Positions 52,457 through 61,573 of a DNA stretch of 62,418 bases are shown here, piece after piece. A program made the translations under genes and the position numbers. Origin of the DNA: an uncultured Paraprevotella sp. (GTDB lineage: Bacteria > Bacteroidota > Bacteroidia > Bacteroidales > Bacteroidaceae); contig CALUIS010000019.1 of the NCBI GenBank assembly GCA_944320765.1, positions 1-62,418 of the forward strand. The letters are read 5' to 3'. Below the pieces are notes generated by a model. It did not search any database and was not told the origin of the DNA. It was given only the letters and a program-made list of their open reading frames with translations. Position 1 is the first letter of the stretch; each line of letters starts with the position of its first letter.

Positions 52457-54174
52457 GGCAGCGAAGGGCCGCAACGGTTACCTTCCACCGACACGCCGCC
52501 GCAGTTCTCCCAACGGAAAAAGTCCTCTGCCGTGCGGTCGTCCTCCCCGCCGTATGAGATAGAGTTGTCGCGGATAGTCAGCCCGTCCGTTGCCCGTGCG
52601 CCCACGGCATCCCCCTGCCGGATGACAAAACGGTTCTCCTCCACCCTCACGTTGCGGTGCACGGCTCCCTCGTAACGGTCCACCTCCGGCATGACGGCCA
52701 CCACCGGCGAGCCGCATTCCACGAACAGGTTGCGCCGTATCGTGACATCACGCACCGGGCCGGACTCGTACCATCCCCGGGCATCGTCCGACACCAGCAC
52801 GGCACTCATCGGCAGGCGGTAGAACACATTGTCCTCTATCACCACACGGCGGCGGGTCGTCACCAGAATGCCCCGGGTGGGCACTCTGGCAAAATAATTG
52901 TTCCGGATTTCCACTTCCGGAGTCCAGGTCACGTTCTCCACCGCCACGTTGTCCGCCGTCCTGGCCCGCTCGTCCACGTCGCGGTCCAAGGTCAGCAGCG
53001 TCTCATAGTTGTCCACGCGCTCCACGGCCTTCACTTTGGCCGGCTGCAGGCACAGCAGGGAATGGGCATCCACCAGCTCCACCTCGTCCCCCGGGGAAAA
53101 GGCCTCGAAACCATACGACTGCCCGTGCATGAAACGTACCTTGATTTGACGGGGCGAGATGAAACCCGTCACCTTCAGGTGCGTGCCATGGATGTTGACC
53201 GGGTCGTCCTGCGCCCCCTCGAAATAAGAATTGAGAATCCGGACTTTCCCCCTGCAGCCGGACATCTGCACGAAGTCCGCGAACCCCGCACACGTCCGCC
53301 CGCTGCCCCATTCGGGCGCGCAATACAGGCGGTCGTAGGTCAGGTTCTCGGAATATTGGCCTACGATACCGAAGTTCCCCAGGAAATGGAAACGCACGTT
53401 CTCCAGCCGCACGTCCTTGCTGCGGTGGATGAACCCGCAAGCCTCCGTCCGGATGGAATGGCGCATCTGGTAGACCTCGCCGGGCTTGAAGCCATGGGGC
53501 TTCCCGTATTTGAACCGCACCAGCCCCCGTTCCAGCTCGACAGCCCGTTCCACCCCCGTCAGGGGCGACTCGCAACGGTTCGTCACGTTCGTCTCCGGAT
53601 GGAACACCTGCGCGATGCCGCCGCCGAAACGCCAGCCTTCTCCCTTCCAATAGAACGTGCCGTCCACTATCTCATAGTCCGAACCCGCCGCCACCCGTGC
53701 CGTCAACGAACGTTCGTCGGCCGCCACGACGGTCATCTCCGGCACGGACGGGTCGGCTGCCACAAGCGAGAAGTCCTTCATCACCACGTTCTCGCAGCTG
53801 TCCACCACAAAGGCGGTCATCTCGCCGTGCGTCACCAGCCGCGCCCCGCCCCCGTCGACGGTCACGTTCCTCATCCCCTTGAGCCAAAGCCCGATATGCT
53901 TGGTTGGGTCGGGATTCTCCTCCGCCGATGCGGTATTGGAGATGTAATAGACCTGCCGGGACGAGGAAGAACGGTAAAGATGGTAATCCCCCTGCCGCAG
54001 GCGGAGGACGACCGGCCCCTTGCAGGCGGCGGCCTGCGCAAGGGCCTGCCGGAGCAGCGGAGTGTCATCGCCGCCGGAAGGCAGCACGTCGATAGTCACG
54101 GGACGGGCGGCATAAGAAACCGCCACGAGGCAAAGTCCGAGGAAAGACAGGAAAAACTTCTTCATACGCTTCAA
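52441..54174 (-). CDS. GH110-like alpha-1,3-galactosidase (beta-helix)
   Basis: A 577-residue exported protein with signal peptide MKKFFLSFLGLCLVAVSYA (after two leading codons MKR/M). It is a right-handed parallel beta-helix. Segments such as KPHGFKPGEVYQMRHSIRTE, HFLGNFGIVGQYSENLTYDR and EGAQDDPVNIHGTHLK match what I recall of GH110 enzymes from Bacteroides, which remove the terminal alpha-1,3-galactose of blood group B and related glycans. The Asp-rich QDDP region is a plausible catalytic site. No other glycosidase or Sus pair is next to it. Confidence 0.82.
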   Translation of the reverse strand: MKRMKKFFLSFLGLCLVAVSYAARPVTIDVLPSGGDDTPLLRQALAQAAACKGPVVLRLRQGDYHLYRSSSSRQVYYISNTASAEENPDPTKHIGLWLKGMRNVTVDGGGARLVTHGEMTAFVVDSCENVVMKDFSLVAADPSVPEMTVVAADERSLTARVAAGSDYEIVDGTFYWKGEGWRFGGGIAQVFHPETNVTNRCESPLTGVERAVELERGLVRFKYGKPHGFKPGEVYQMRHSIRTEACGFIHRSKDVRLENVRFHFLGNFGIVGQYSENLTYDRLYCAPEWGSGRTCAGFADFVQMSGCRGKVRILNSYFEGAQDDPVNIHGTHLKVTGFISPRQIKVRFMHGQSYGFEAFSPGDEVELVDAHSLLCLQPAKVKAVERVDNYETLLTLDRDVDERARTADNVAVENVTWTPEVEIRNNYFARVPTRGILVTTRRRVVIEDNVFYRLPMSAVLVSDDARGWYESGPVRDVTIRRNLFVECGSPVVAVMPEVDRYEGAVHRNVRVEENRFVIRQGDAVGARATDGLTIRDNSISYGGEDDRTAEDFFRWENCGGVSVEGNRCGPSLPQLQR

Positions 54175-54197
54175 TCAAATCATTCAAAATGATGACG

Positions 54198-54205
54198 CAA
54201 AATTA
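54198..54205 (-). promoter_or_regulatory. -7 box of the GH110-like gene
   Basis: The minus strand reads TAATTTTG 24 nt upstream of the start codon; no -33 match. Confidence 0.4.
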
Positions 54206-54273
54206 AGCTGTCCCGGCCCTCCCTCCTGCACCGGACAAGGCAAAAAATAGAACGTTTGCGGCAAAAAGGGTTC

Positions 54274-54594
54274 TTATTCCAACCGGACCGCCGTGCCGCT
54301 GCAGGTCACCATCAGCATGCTGCCGCTCGCCCCGACCGTCTCATAGTCCAGGTCGATGCCGATCACCGCGTTGGCACCCAGCCGTTCGGCCTCCTGCCCC
54401 ATCTCCTGCATGGCCGTGTCCTTGGCCTTGCGCAGCACCTCCTCGTAAGAGCCGGAACGCCCGCCGAAAAAGTCGCGCACGCTGGCAAAGATGTCCCGGA
54501 TGGCGTTGGCCCCGATGATGGCCTCGCCCGTCACCACTCCATAATACGTCACAATCCTCTTTCCTTCCACCAAGGATGTCGTCGTCATCAACAT
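54274..54594 (-). CDS. YbjQ/UPF0145-family protein
   Basis: A 106-residue protein with [20 protein letters not shown] and the later [17 protein letters not shown], both typical of YbjQ proteins, sometimes called heavy-metal-binding though the function is unproven. Members form small rings in known structures. A -7 box (minus TATCTTTG, plus-strand 54622-54629) lies 27 nt upstream. It is transcribed alone. Confidence 0.9.
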   Translation of the reverse strand: MLMTTTSLVEGKRIVTYYGVVTGEAIIGANAIRDIFASVRDFFGGRSGSYEEVLRKAKDTAMQEMGQEAERLGANAVIGIDLDYETVGASGSMLMVTCSGTAVRLE

Positions 54595-54621
54595 AGCTTC
54601 TTTCTTTTAAAATCCAACAAT

Positions 54622-54629
54622 CAAAGATA
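54622..54629 (-). promoter_or_regulatory. -7 box of the YbjQ gene
   Basis: The minus strand reads TATCTTTG, 27 nt upstream of the start codon. Confidence 0.45.
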
Positions 54630-54714
54630 CAAATTCCCCGCATCACCCGCCGGGCTTTCACATTAAATAACGTCAAACCGCCTCACGTCCCTGCCGGATT
54701 AGCCCGAAAAAGCA

Positions 54715-54722
54715 TAACTTTG
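54715..54722 (+). promoter_or_regulatory. cysK -7 promoter box
   Basis: TAACTTTG 39 nt upstream of the cysK ATG. It excludes the longer in-frame start, which overlaps it. Confidence 0.5.
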
Positions 54723-54761
54723 TGGGAGAGACATTACAAACCTTCAACAAAGAACCGCGAC

Positions 54762-55709
54762 ATGGAAAAGATTTATCGCTCGCTGACCGAACTGATCGGC
54801 CACACGCCCTTGTTGGAAATCACCCATATAGAGCAAGAGGAACGGCTGTCCGCCCGCGTCCTCGTGAAACTGGAAAGCTTCAACCCCGGCGGAAGCGTGA
54901 AAGACCGGGCCGCACTCAGCCTGATCGAGACGGCGGAGCGCGACGGACGGCTTCGCCCCGGAAGCCTCATCATCGAACCCACCAGCGGCAACACGGGCAT
55001 CGGGCTGGCCTGGATCGCCGCCGTCAAAGGCTACACGCTCGTCCTCACCATGCCGGAGACCATGAGCCTCGAGCGCCGCAAGCTGCTGCAGGCCCTCGGC
55101 GCACGGCTGGTGCTCACGCCGGGAAGCGAAGGCATGGCCGGTGCCATCCGCAAGGCGGAGGAGCTGCGCGACGCGACCCCCGGGGCCTTCATCCCCCAGC
55201 AGTTCGAGAACCCGGCCAACCCCGCCGCCCACGTGCATACCACGGCGGAAGAGATCTGGGCCGACACGGACGGGAAGGTGGACATCTTCGTGGCCTCCGT
55301 CGGCACGGGCGGCACGCTCAGCGGGACGGCACGCGGGCTGAAAGCCCACCGGCCGGACCTGAAAGCCGTGGCCGTGGAGCCGGAGGCCTCACCCGTGCTC
55401 TCCGGCGGGAAGCCCGGGCCGCACAAGATCCAGGGCATCGGTGCCGGCTTCGTCCCCGGCAATTTCGACCGCTCCGTGGTGGACGAGATTGTCCGCGTGA
55501 AGGACGACGACGCCATCCGCGCCTCCCGCCGCCTGGCCCGAAGCGAAGGGCTGCTGGCCGGCATCTCGTCCGGCGCGGCCCTGCACGCGGCGTTGGAAAT
55601 CGCCCGCCGCCCGGAAAACGAAGGCAAGACCATCGTGGCCCTGCTCCCCGACACGGGCGAGCGTTACCTCTCCACCCAGCTCTATGCCTTCGAGGACTAT
55701 CCGCTCTGA
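54762..55709 (+). CDS. cysK: cysteine synthase A (O-acetylserine sulfhydrylase)
   Basis: CysK makes cysteine from O-acetylserine and sulfide with PLP. The 315-residue protein carries the PLP lysine Lys47 in [12 protein letters not shown], the [11 protein letters not shown] phosphate/substrate loop, and the [14 protein letters not shown] loop. The C-terminal GERYLST is typical. It starts at MEKIYR after its own promoter and stands alone; downstream lies repeat copy B. Confidence 0.96.
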   Translation: MEKIYRSLTELIGHTPLLEITHIEQEERLSARVLVKLESFNPGGSVKDRAALSLIETAERDGRLRPGSLIIEPTSGNTGIGLAWIAAVKGYTLVLTMPETMSLERRKLLQALGARLVLTPGSEGMAGAIRKAEELRDATPGAFIPQQFENPANPAAHVHTTAEEIWADTDGKVDIFVASVGTGGTLSGTARGLKAHRPDLKAVAVEPEASPVLSGGKPGPHKIQGIGAGFVPGNFDRSVVDEIVRVKDDDAIRASRRLARSEGLLAGISSGAALHAALEIARRPENEGKTIVALLPDTGERYLSTQLYAFEDYPL

Positions 55710-55837
55710 GGTCGGAAGGCCGCAGCCGTGGATGACAAAAAGCAACCAGAATAAGCGAAATTCCGCCAAGAAGGACGGATTCCGCCGCTTTTGCTGACAA
55801 GCGAACCAGGCTGAACCCTTGAAACTGGAAGCCAAAC

Positions 55838-56289
55838 GTTAAAAAACGGGCCGGAGAACTGCCGTATAGGAGCATTTCTCCGGCTTTTCCGTCATTTTTG
55901 ACCGCACAAAACGAGAATTCTTTGCTGAAAGAAATTTTCTTCCTGCCGCAAAGACGGAAATTTCTTGCCGCAAAGCGGAGAATGCCACTGCTGAAAAAGG
56001 AGGAAATCCAAGCCCCGCCCGCCTTTTTTCCTCTATCCGGACCGCCCGCGCATACAAAATCCGCCTGACAGATTGCAGGCATTTCCCCCTCCCCCGCCGA
56101 CACGCCCTCCCGCGTCATGCGCACAACCCGCCGCGCTTCCGGACAAAAAGAAAGCGGAATCCCGCTTCCGCCGCCATCCTGCGTCCTGCCAACCCGCAAA
56201 ATACGCGCGAATTTCCGGCCCGCACGTCCTTCGGGGGCGAAATACGCGATTCTCGCCGCCCCCGCCCTGACGTTTTGACAGAATGACAC
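55838..56289 (+). repeat. dispersed intergenic repeat, copy B
   Basis: About 452 bp matching copy A (27611-28058) in the same orientation, with the same order of anchors from GTTAAAAAACGGG to TGACAGAATGACAC. It fills the gap between the convergent cysK and AraC genes and ends at the AraC stop codon. The stretch 55710-55837 before it shows nothing recognisable. Both copies keep CTTTGCTGAAAGAAATTT and the GCCGCAAAG words, while the GC-rich middle is diverged. Confidence 0.75.
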
Positions 56290-56290
56290 T

Positions 56291-57142
56291 TCAACCCGTG
56301 AAAGCCTTCAGGCGGTAGGCGCGGGGCGAGAGGCCCGTGTTCTTCTTGAAGAAACGGGTGAAGTAGGACTGGTCCGCGAAATTCAGCTGGGCGGCAATCT
56401 CCGTGACGGAAAGGTCCGGCTCGCCCAGCAACACCTTGATTTCCGCCACCAGCTGCTCGTCTATCAGCTGTTTGGGCGAACGCCCGTTCATGTAACGGCT
56501 CGTGACGGTATGCAGGTAGCGCGGGGTGACACAAAGCTTTCCGGCATAGAAAGCCACCTGGTGTTCCCGCGTCCCGTGTTCGCGCACCAGCTGCATGAAC
56601 CTGTGGCACAGCACCTGCTGGCGGCTGTACTGCCTGCCCACCGAGAGCTTCTCCTGGATGGTGTTGAACAGCCACATCAGCAGCCCCTGCAGGAAGTTGT
56701 ACTCCTGCTGCCGCCGGAACGGCGAGCCATGACCGGAGAAGAGCATCCGGGCCATGTCCATCCACAGGTTCACCTCCCGCCATGTGCCTTGGCTCCGCTC
56801 GTCCGCCGTGTGGCGGTAGCAAGGATGCTCGTGGGTATAGTTGAAATAAGGCGTGTCGATGGGCAGGACCGCCTTGAGGAACACTTCTTTGGGGAACATC
56901 AGCACCCGTGCCTCGAAATCGGCCGATGCCCGAAGCACCTGCACCAGGCTGCCCGTCAGGAAAATCAGTTCGGTCTGCTCCGCGAACTCATACTCCTGCA
57001 CGCCCGTGGACACCACGGCCCGGCCACGGACGCAAATCAGGTAGACCCCGCAGCGGAAATGGCACGGCCTCTGCCGCAACGAGGCCAGGGCAGTCTCCTC
57101 ATAACGGATGCACGCGGTGTCGGAAGGTAAGGGTTGTGACAT
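56291..57142 (-). CDS. AraC-family transcriptional regulator
   Basis: A 283-residue regulator with an N-terminal cupin-like sensing half (about 1-160) and C-terminal AraC helix-turn-helix pair: FYAGKLCVTPRYLHTVTSRY and SVTEIAAQLNFADQSYFTRFF, followed by TGLSPRAYR. It is divergent from a Bcr/CflA exporter with a palindromic site between them (57203-57232), so it likely controls that exporter in response to a small molecule. Its own -7 box is TATTTTTG on the minus strand (plus-strand 57164-57171). Confidence 0.9.
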   Translation of the reverse strand: MSQPLPSDTACIRYEETALASLRQRPCHFRCGVYLICVRGRAVVSTGVQEYEFAEQTELIFLTGSLVQVLRASADFEARVLMFPKEVFLKAVLPIDTPYFNYTHEHPCYRHTADERSQGTWREVNLWMDMARMLFSGHGSPFRRQQEYNFLQGLLMWLFNTIQEKLSVGRQYSRQQVLCHRFMQLVREHGTREHQVAFYAGKLCVTPRYLHTVTSRYMNGRSPKQLIDEQLVAEIKVLLGEPDLSVTEIAAQLNFADQSYFTRFFKKNTGLSPRAYRLKAFTG

Positions 57143-57163
57143 AAGCTATTCCTTTTTATACTG

Positions 57164-57171
57164 CAAAAATA
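57164..57171 (-). promoter_or_regulatory. -7 box of the AraC gene
   Basis: The minus strand reads TATTTTTG, 21 nt upstream of the AraC start codon. Confidence 0.4.
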
Positions 57172-57202
57172 CCAAAAAGTGCCGTATGGGGAAGCATCTG
57201 TT

Positions 57203-57232
57203 CCTAAAATGAAATGTTTTGTGCATTTTAGG
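57203..57232. promoter_or_regulatory. palindromic operator-like site
   Basis: A perfect 9-bp inverted repeat CCTAAAATG/CATTTTAGG with a 12-nt spacer, half-site centres 21 bp apart (two helical turns). It lies between the divergent AraC and exporter promoters, a fitting place for the regulator to bind. Confidence 0.6.
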
Positions 57233-57258
57233 ACAAACAAGAAACGCCCCAAATGGCG

Positions 57259-57266
57259 TACTTTTG
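57259..57266 (+). promoter_or_regulatory. -7 box of the Bcr/CflA exporter
   Basis: TACTTTTG, 20 nt before the start codon and 26 nt after the palindrome, so a bound activator would sit near -33. Confidence 0.5.
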
Positions 57267-57286
57267 CAGCCGGAAACAGAAACGAG

Positions 57287-58531
57287 ATGGAAAAGGAAAG
57301 GAAACCGCAAAACTCAAAGGCATTCATCCTGGTATTCTTAGGGCTGCTCAGCGCCTTCGGCCCGTTTGTGATGGACATGTACCTGCCCACCCTGCCGGCC
57401 ATGCCCGCCTTTTTCCACACCACGCCCTCCATGGCGCAGCTGAGCCTGACCGCTGGCATGATTGGCCTGGCCGCAGGCCAGCTGGTATTCGGCCCGCTGA
57501 GCGACAGGTTCGGCAGGCGGCCCGTCCTGCTGGCCGCGCTGGCGCTGTTCCTGCTCTCCACCGCCGGATGCATCTTCGCGGGCAGCATCCACCTCTTCAT
57601 CGCCGGGCGGCTCATGCAAGGCATCGCCGGCTCCGGCGGCGTGGTCCTCTCCCGTTCCATCGCCGCGGACCACTACTCCGGGCGCGAGCTGGCGGGGGTG
57701 ACCGCCGTCGTCGGCGCCGTCAACGGAATCGCCACGGTCGCCGCCCCAGTGGCAGGCGGAGTCCTGGCCGGAGACAGCGGCTGGCAGGGCATCTTCTGGT
57801 TCCTCTTCGGCATCGGCATCCTCCTGTCGGCCGGAAGCCTCCGGCTGAAGGAGTCATTGCCCGCCGCGTCGCGCACGGCCTGCGGCCCGAAGGAGATGGC
57901 CCGCCATTTCAAGGCGGTGTGGGGCAACCCGCACTACAAGGGCTACGTCCTGCAATACGGGTTCACGATGGGAGTGCTTTTCACCTATATCGCCTCGGCC
58001 CCCCACGTCATGCAGCAGCACTACGGCCTCTCCCCCATGTCGTTCAGCCTCTGTTTCGGCATCAACGCGATGGCCATGGCCATCGCGTCCACCATGGCCG
58101 GCCGCTTCTCCAGTCTGGAGAAAGCCCTGCACGCGGGAAGCCACGGCATGGTGCCGGCCTCGCTCCTCCTCGCCGCCACGTTGTACGGCGGAGGCGGCTT
58201 CTACCTCTATGAGGCGTCGGCCATCCTCCTGCTTTCCGCCACCGGCATCACCTTCACGGCCTCCAACGCGCTGGCCATGGACAGCGAGCGCGGGAACGCC
58301 GGAACAGCCTCCGCCCTCCTGGGAGCGGCCGGGTTCGCCGCCGGCGGCATCGTCTCCCCCCTGGTAAGTCTCGGCGACATCCTGTCCTCCACCTCGCTCC
58401 TGCTGCTTGGCGGCTCGCTCCTTGCGTGCCTGTGCCGCCATCCCCTTCCCTTGCGTTCCCTCCTGTACGGCGCGTGGAAAGCGGGATATACCTTCCCGTT
58501 CCGGCAGAAGGACAACCGCCCGGAACAATGA
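57287..58531 (+). CDS. Bcr/CflA-family multidrug exporter
   Basis: A 414-residue MFS transporter with about 12 helices. FGPFVMDMYLPTLPAM in helix 1, GQLVFGPLSDRFGRRPVLL between helices 2 and 3, and GSGGVVLSRSIAADHY in helix 4 are the signature of the Bcr/CflA drug:proton antiporters. I start at MEKERK, behind the promoter; the 36 codons upstream overlap regulatory sites. The substrate is unknown, and the divergent AraC gene suggests induction by it. Confidence 0.9.
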   Translation: MEKERKPQNSKAFILVFLGLLSAFGPFVMDMYLPTLPAMPAFFHTTPSMAQLSLTAGMIGLAAGQLVFGPLSDRFGRRPVLLAALALFLLSTAGCIFAGSIHLFIAGRLMQGIAGSGGVVLSRSIAADHYSGRELAGVTAVVGAVNGIATVAAPVAGGVLAGDSGWQGIFWFLFGIGILLSAGSLRLKESLPAASRTACGPKEMARHFKAVWGNPHYKGYVLQYGFTMGVLFTYIASAPHVMQQHYGLSPMSFSLCFGINAMAMAIASTMAGRFSSLEKALHAGSHGMVPASLLLAATLYGGGGFYLYEASAILLLSATGITFTASNALAMDSERGNAGTASALLGAAGFAAGGIVSPLVSLGDILSSTSLLLLGGSLLACLCRHPLPLRSLLYGAWKAGYTFPFRQKDNRPEQ

Positions 58532-58576
58532 CCGCACTATAATCCTTACGAAAGGTATCTGCCAATTTTCAAAGAG

Positions 58577-58692
58577 TGAGTTTGTACTTTTAATTGGACA
58601 TTTTATGAGATAAAGTACAAACTCATTGATACGGCATGATGCTGAGTTGCTACTTTATCGATGATTTTTTTATGAGATAAAGTAATGGCTCA
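58577..58692. repeat. tandem pair of inverted repeats in an AT-rich gap
   Basis: First hairpin: a perfect 14-bp stem TGAGTTTGTACTTT (58577-58590) with AAAGTACAAACTCA (58612-58625). Second: a 17-bp stem with four non-Watson-Crick positions, three of them G-U in RNA (58643-58659 with 58676-58692). The right arms share TTTTATGAGATAAAGTA. The whole gap 58532-58891 is AT-richer than its surroundings and holds no supported gene. Confidence 0.75.
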
Positions 58693-58891
58693 GTATGTGA
58701 TAGTGTTCCATATTAGCCAGATATCCAGTCCACAAACACGCTTCCTTTGCGCCGGGAAAACATATGCACTCCAGAAACGATGTCCGACCTTGTCCCTTTT
58801 CTTTTAGCCACTCTCATCAGGCATGATTCTGCGGCAAAGGTAGCAAAACAAAGTCAAACATCCGCCCTATTCTGACGAAATTTCAATCCCA

Positions 58892-59599
58892 TCAAATCTC
58901 AACGACATACGATTGCATCGTGCGCAGGTCTATCGTCCAGAGCCGGCCGTCCAGCACGTCGCCGTAGCCGCACACCAGCTTCAGCACCTCGTGGGCCTGC
59001 ACGCCGCCCACCACGGCCGGCGTCATCCCCACCACGCCTTTCGAGGCCAAAGCCTGGCGGGCGGCGGCCTCCTCCTCCGGATACAAGTCACGGTAGGTGC
59101 GGCTGCCGGCGGTCCGGCAAAAGACGGCCACCTGCCCGCAGAACCCCTCTATGGCCCCGTAGACATACGGCCTCCCCAGGGCCACGCAGGCGTCGCTCAG
59201 CAGGTAGCGCGTGGCATAGTTGTCGCACGCGTCCACCACGATGTCATAGCGTTCCACCAGCCCGCGCACATTGTCCGCCGACAAACGGCACACGTAAGGC
59301 TCCACCTCCACCTCATGGTTCAACGCCCGCAAGCGGCGGGCAGCCATCAAGGCCTTGGGCCGACCCACCTCGTCCTCGGCATACAGCACCTGGCGATGGA
59401 GATTGCTCCGCCCCACACAGTCGTCGTCCACCAGGCCGATATGCCCCACGCCGGCCCCGGCCAGATAAAGCGACACCGGAGAGCCAAGCCCCCCGGCGCC
59501 CACTATCAAGACCCGGGCGCAGCGCAGGCGTTCCTGCCCTTCCGCCCCGATTTCCGGCAACATTGTCTGGCGGTCGTACCGCCCTTCCCGATGCTCCAT
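58892..59599 (-). CDS. thiF: ThiF/MoeB-family adenylyltransferase
   Basis: Activates the C-terminal glycine of the sulfur carrier ThiS by adenylation. The 235-residue protein has the ATP loop VLIVGAGGLGSPVSLYL (GAGGLG), the SNLHRQVLY segment with catalytic Arg, and DACDNYATRYLL. The paired CxxC zinc motifs of E. coli ThiF and MoeB are not visible, and the usual cysteine-bearing crossover loop is not obvious. It is the last gene of the thi operon, which supports ThiF over MoeB. Confidence 0.85.
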   Translation of the reverse strand: MEHREGRYDRQTMLPEIGAEGQERLRCARVLIVGAGGLGSPVSLYLAGAGVGHIGLVDDDCVGRSNLHRQVLYAEDEVGRPKALMAARRLRALNHEVEVEPYVCRLSADNVRGLVERYDIVVDACDNYATRYLLSDACVALGRPYVYGAIEGFCGQVAVFCRTAGSRTYRDLYPEEEAAARQALASKGVVGMTPAVVGGVQAHEVLKLVCGYGDVLDGRLWTIDLRTMQSYVVEI

Positions 59600-59602
59600 G
59601 GC

Positions 59603-60739
59603 TCAAGCGTGACGACAGGCCTTCAGGTCGAAACTGGCATCCCAATCCTTCCACACCGGCTCGCGCCCGGCCCGCTTCAGTGCCTTCTCCACCTCTACCG
59701 CCGTGCGCTCGTCGCTCACGTGGAACTGCTCCAAGGCCTGGGGATAGGTGTAATAGCCGCCCGGCTCGGTCTTGCTCTCCGCGCTCATCGTGGTCACGCC
59801 CAGCGTGGCCATGTGGTCGCGGATGGCCGCCGGCTCGCGGGTGGAATAGGAAATGTCCACGTCGTGGTCGAAGATGCGCATGGCAAAGGTGACCTGCGCC
59901 AGCTCGCGGTCGGTCATGACCACGTTGGGCTGGAAACCGCCGTTCTCCGACGGACGCATACGGGGGAAGTTCACGCTGTACTTGGTGCGCCAGTAATGCT
60001 TCTGCAAGTAACGGAGATGGTAGGCCATCATGGTGATGTCCGTGCGCCACTCCTTCTCCAGCCCGATAAGCACGCCCATGCCGATGGAATGCACCCCGGC
60101 CTGCCCCATGCGGTCGAAACCGTTGAGCCGCCACTCGAACTTCGACTTCATGCCGCGCGGATGGTAGATGTTGTAGTGCGCCTTGTTGTAAGTCTCCTGG
60201 AAACAGATGACGCCGTTCATGCCGTGCCGCGTCAGCTCCTCGTACTCCTCCGTCTTCAGCGGCATCACCTCTATCTTCAGGTTGCTGAAGTAAGGCTTGG
60301 CCAGGTCGAGGGCGCGGGCCAGGTAAGGCACGCCGGCCTTGGCGGGGTTCTCGCCCGTCACGATGAGCAGGTTCTCGAACGGGGCCAGCTTCTTGATGGC
60401 CTTGTATTCGTTCTCTATCTCCTCTTCCGTCAGGATGGTGCGGCGCATCGGGTTGCTGATGTGGAAGCCGCAATAGACGCACGAGTTGGTGCAGGAATTG
60501 GTGATATACAACGGGATGAACATGGACACCGTCTTGCCGAAACGCTCCTCGGTGTACTTGCGGCTCAGGCGGGCCATGGTCTCCAGATAAGGCTCTGCGG
60601 CCGGAGACACCAGGGCCATGAAGTCCTCCACGTCGCAATGCTCCTTCGAGAGTGCGCGGCGTACGTCGGCATCCGTCTTCGCGAGGATGCGCTCCGTGGT
60701 CTCATCCCACGAGATTTTCTCTAATTCTTCTGAAAACAT
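59603..60739 (-). CDS. thiH: 2-iminoacetate synthase (ThiH)
   Basis: A radical SAM enzyme that splits tyrosine to dehydroglycine (2-iminoacetate) for the thiazole ring of thiamine in anaerobes. The 378-residue protein has the 4Fe-4S motif CTNSCVYC with Cys83, Cys87 and Cys90, then GFHISNPMRRTIL. It lies between thiG (15 nt) and thiF (3 nt). Use of ThiH and not the oxygen-dependent ThiO fits an anaerobic life. Confidence 0.96.
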   Translation of the reverse strand: MFSEELEKISWDETTERILAKTDADVRRALSKEHCDVEDFMALVSPAAEPYLETMARLSRKYTEERFGKTVSMFIPLYITNSCTNSCVYCGFHISNPMRRTILTEEEIENEYKAIKKLAPFENLLIVTGENPAKAGVPYLARALDLAKPYFSNLKIEVMPLKTEEYEELTRHGMNGVICFQETYNKAHYNIYHPRGMKSKFEWRLNGFDRMGQAGVHSIGMGVLIGLEKEWRTDITMMAYHLRYLQKHYWRTKYSVNFPRMRPSENGGFQPNVVMTDRELAQVTFAMRIFDHDVDISYSTREPAAIRDHMATLGVTTMSAESKTEPGGYYTYPQALEQFHVSDERTAVEVEKALKRAGREPVWKDWDASFDLKACRHA

Positions 60740-60754
60740 TCCGCTCCTCCTTCC

Positions 60755-61531
60755 TTATTCGTCCAAGAATGCCGTCAGAGGCGAACTGGCCTCCGCCACA
60801 AAGTTGTCGGCCTGCAGTCCAAGCCCGGCCTCGTAGGCCCTGCGTCCGGCCTCCACGGCCTGCTTGAAGGCTTCCGCCATCGCCACGGGGTCGCCCGCCA
60901 CGGCAATGGCCGTGTTCACCAGACAGGCCGAAGCCCCCATCTCCATGGCCTCGGCGGCATGGCTGGGCGCACCGATGCCGGCATCCACCACCACCGGCAC
61001 GTTGGACTGCTCGATGATGATGCGCAGGAAGTCGCGGGTCTGTAGCCCCTTGTTGGTGCCGATGGGAGCCCCCAGCGGCATCACCGTGGCCGCGCCGGCC
61101 TCCTCCAGATGCTTGCACAGCGTGGGGTCGGCCTGGCAGTAAGGCAGCACGACGAACCCCATCTTCACCAGCTGCTCGGTGGCCTTCAAGGTCTCCGTGG
61201 AATCCGGCAACAAGTAGCGGGGGTCGGGATGGATTTCCAGCTTCAGCCAGTTCGTGCCGAAAGCCTCGCGGGCCATCTGCGCGGCGAACACGGCCTCCTC
61301 GGCGTTGCGCACGCCGGAAGTGTTCGGCAACAGCTGTATGTCGGGAGCCGTGATATGCCGGAGCATATCGTCCTCCTTGTCCTCCAGTTCGATACGTTTC
61401 ATGGCCACGGTCACCATCTCCGTGCCGGAAGCCTTGATGGCCTGCGCCATCAGGTCGTTGGAATTGAACTTTCCAGTACCCAAAAACAAGCGGGACGTGA
61501 ACTCGCGTCCGGCTATGACCAATTTTTCCAT
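60755..61531 (-). CDS. thiG: thiazole synthase (ThiG)
   Basis: ThiG forms the thiazole phosphate from deoxyxylulose phosphate, ThiS thiocarboxylate and iminoacetate. The 258-residue TIM barrel starts [21 protein letters not shown]; the Schiff-base lysine is Lys97 in NWLKLEI, and [21 protein letters not shown] is the phosphate-binding block. I start at MEKLVI; the 10 codons upstream in frame have no family match. Confidence 0.96.
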   Translation of the reverse strand: MEKLVIAGREFTSRLFLGTGKFNSNDLMAQAIKASGTEMVTVAMKRIELEDKEDDMLRHITAPDIQLLPNTSGVRNAEEAVFAAQMAREAFGTNWLKLEIHPDPRYLLPDSTETLKATEQLVKMGFVVLPYCQADPTLCKHLEEAGAATVMPLGAPIGTNKGLQTRDFLRIIIEQSNVPVVVDAGIGAPSHAAEAMEMGASACLVNTAIAVAGDPVAMAEAFKQAVEAGRRAYEAGLGLQADNFVAEASSPLTAFLDE

Positions 61532-61573
61532 TATATTATGCTTTATCGTCTTAATTTCCAAAACTATCGTCAG

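Noticed and set aside
55318..56289. Minus-strand frame through repeat copy B as a real gene
   Set aside because: Its 3' half is antisense to cysK, and similarity to copy A is explained by the DNA repeat.
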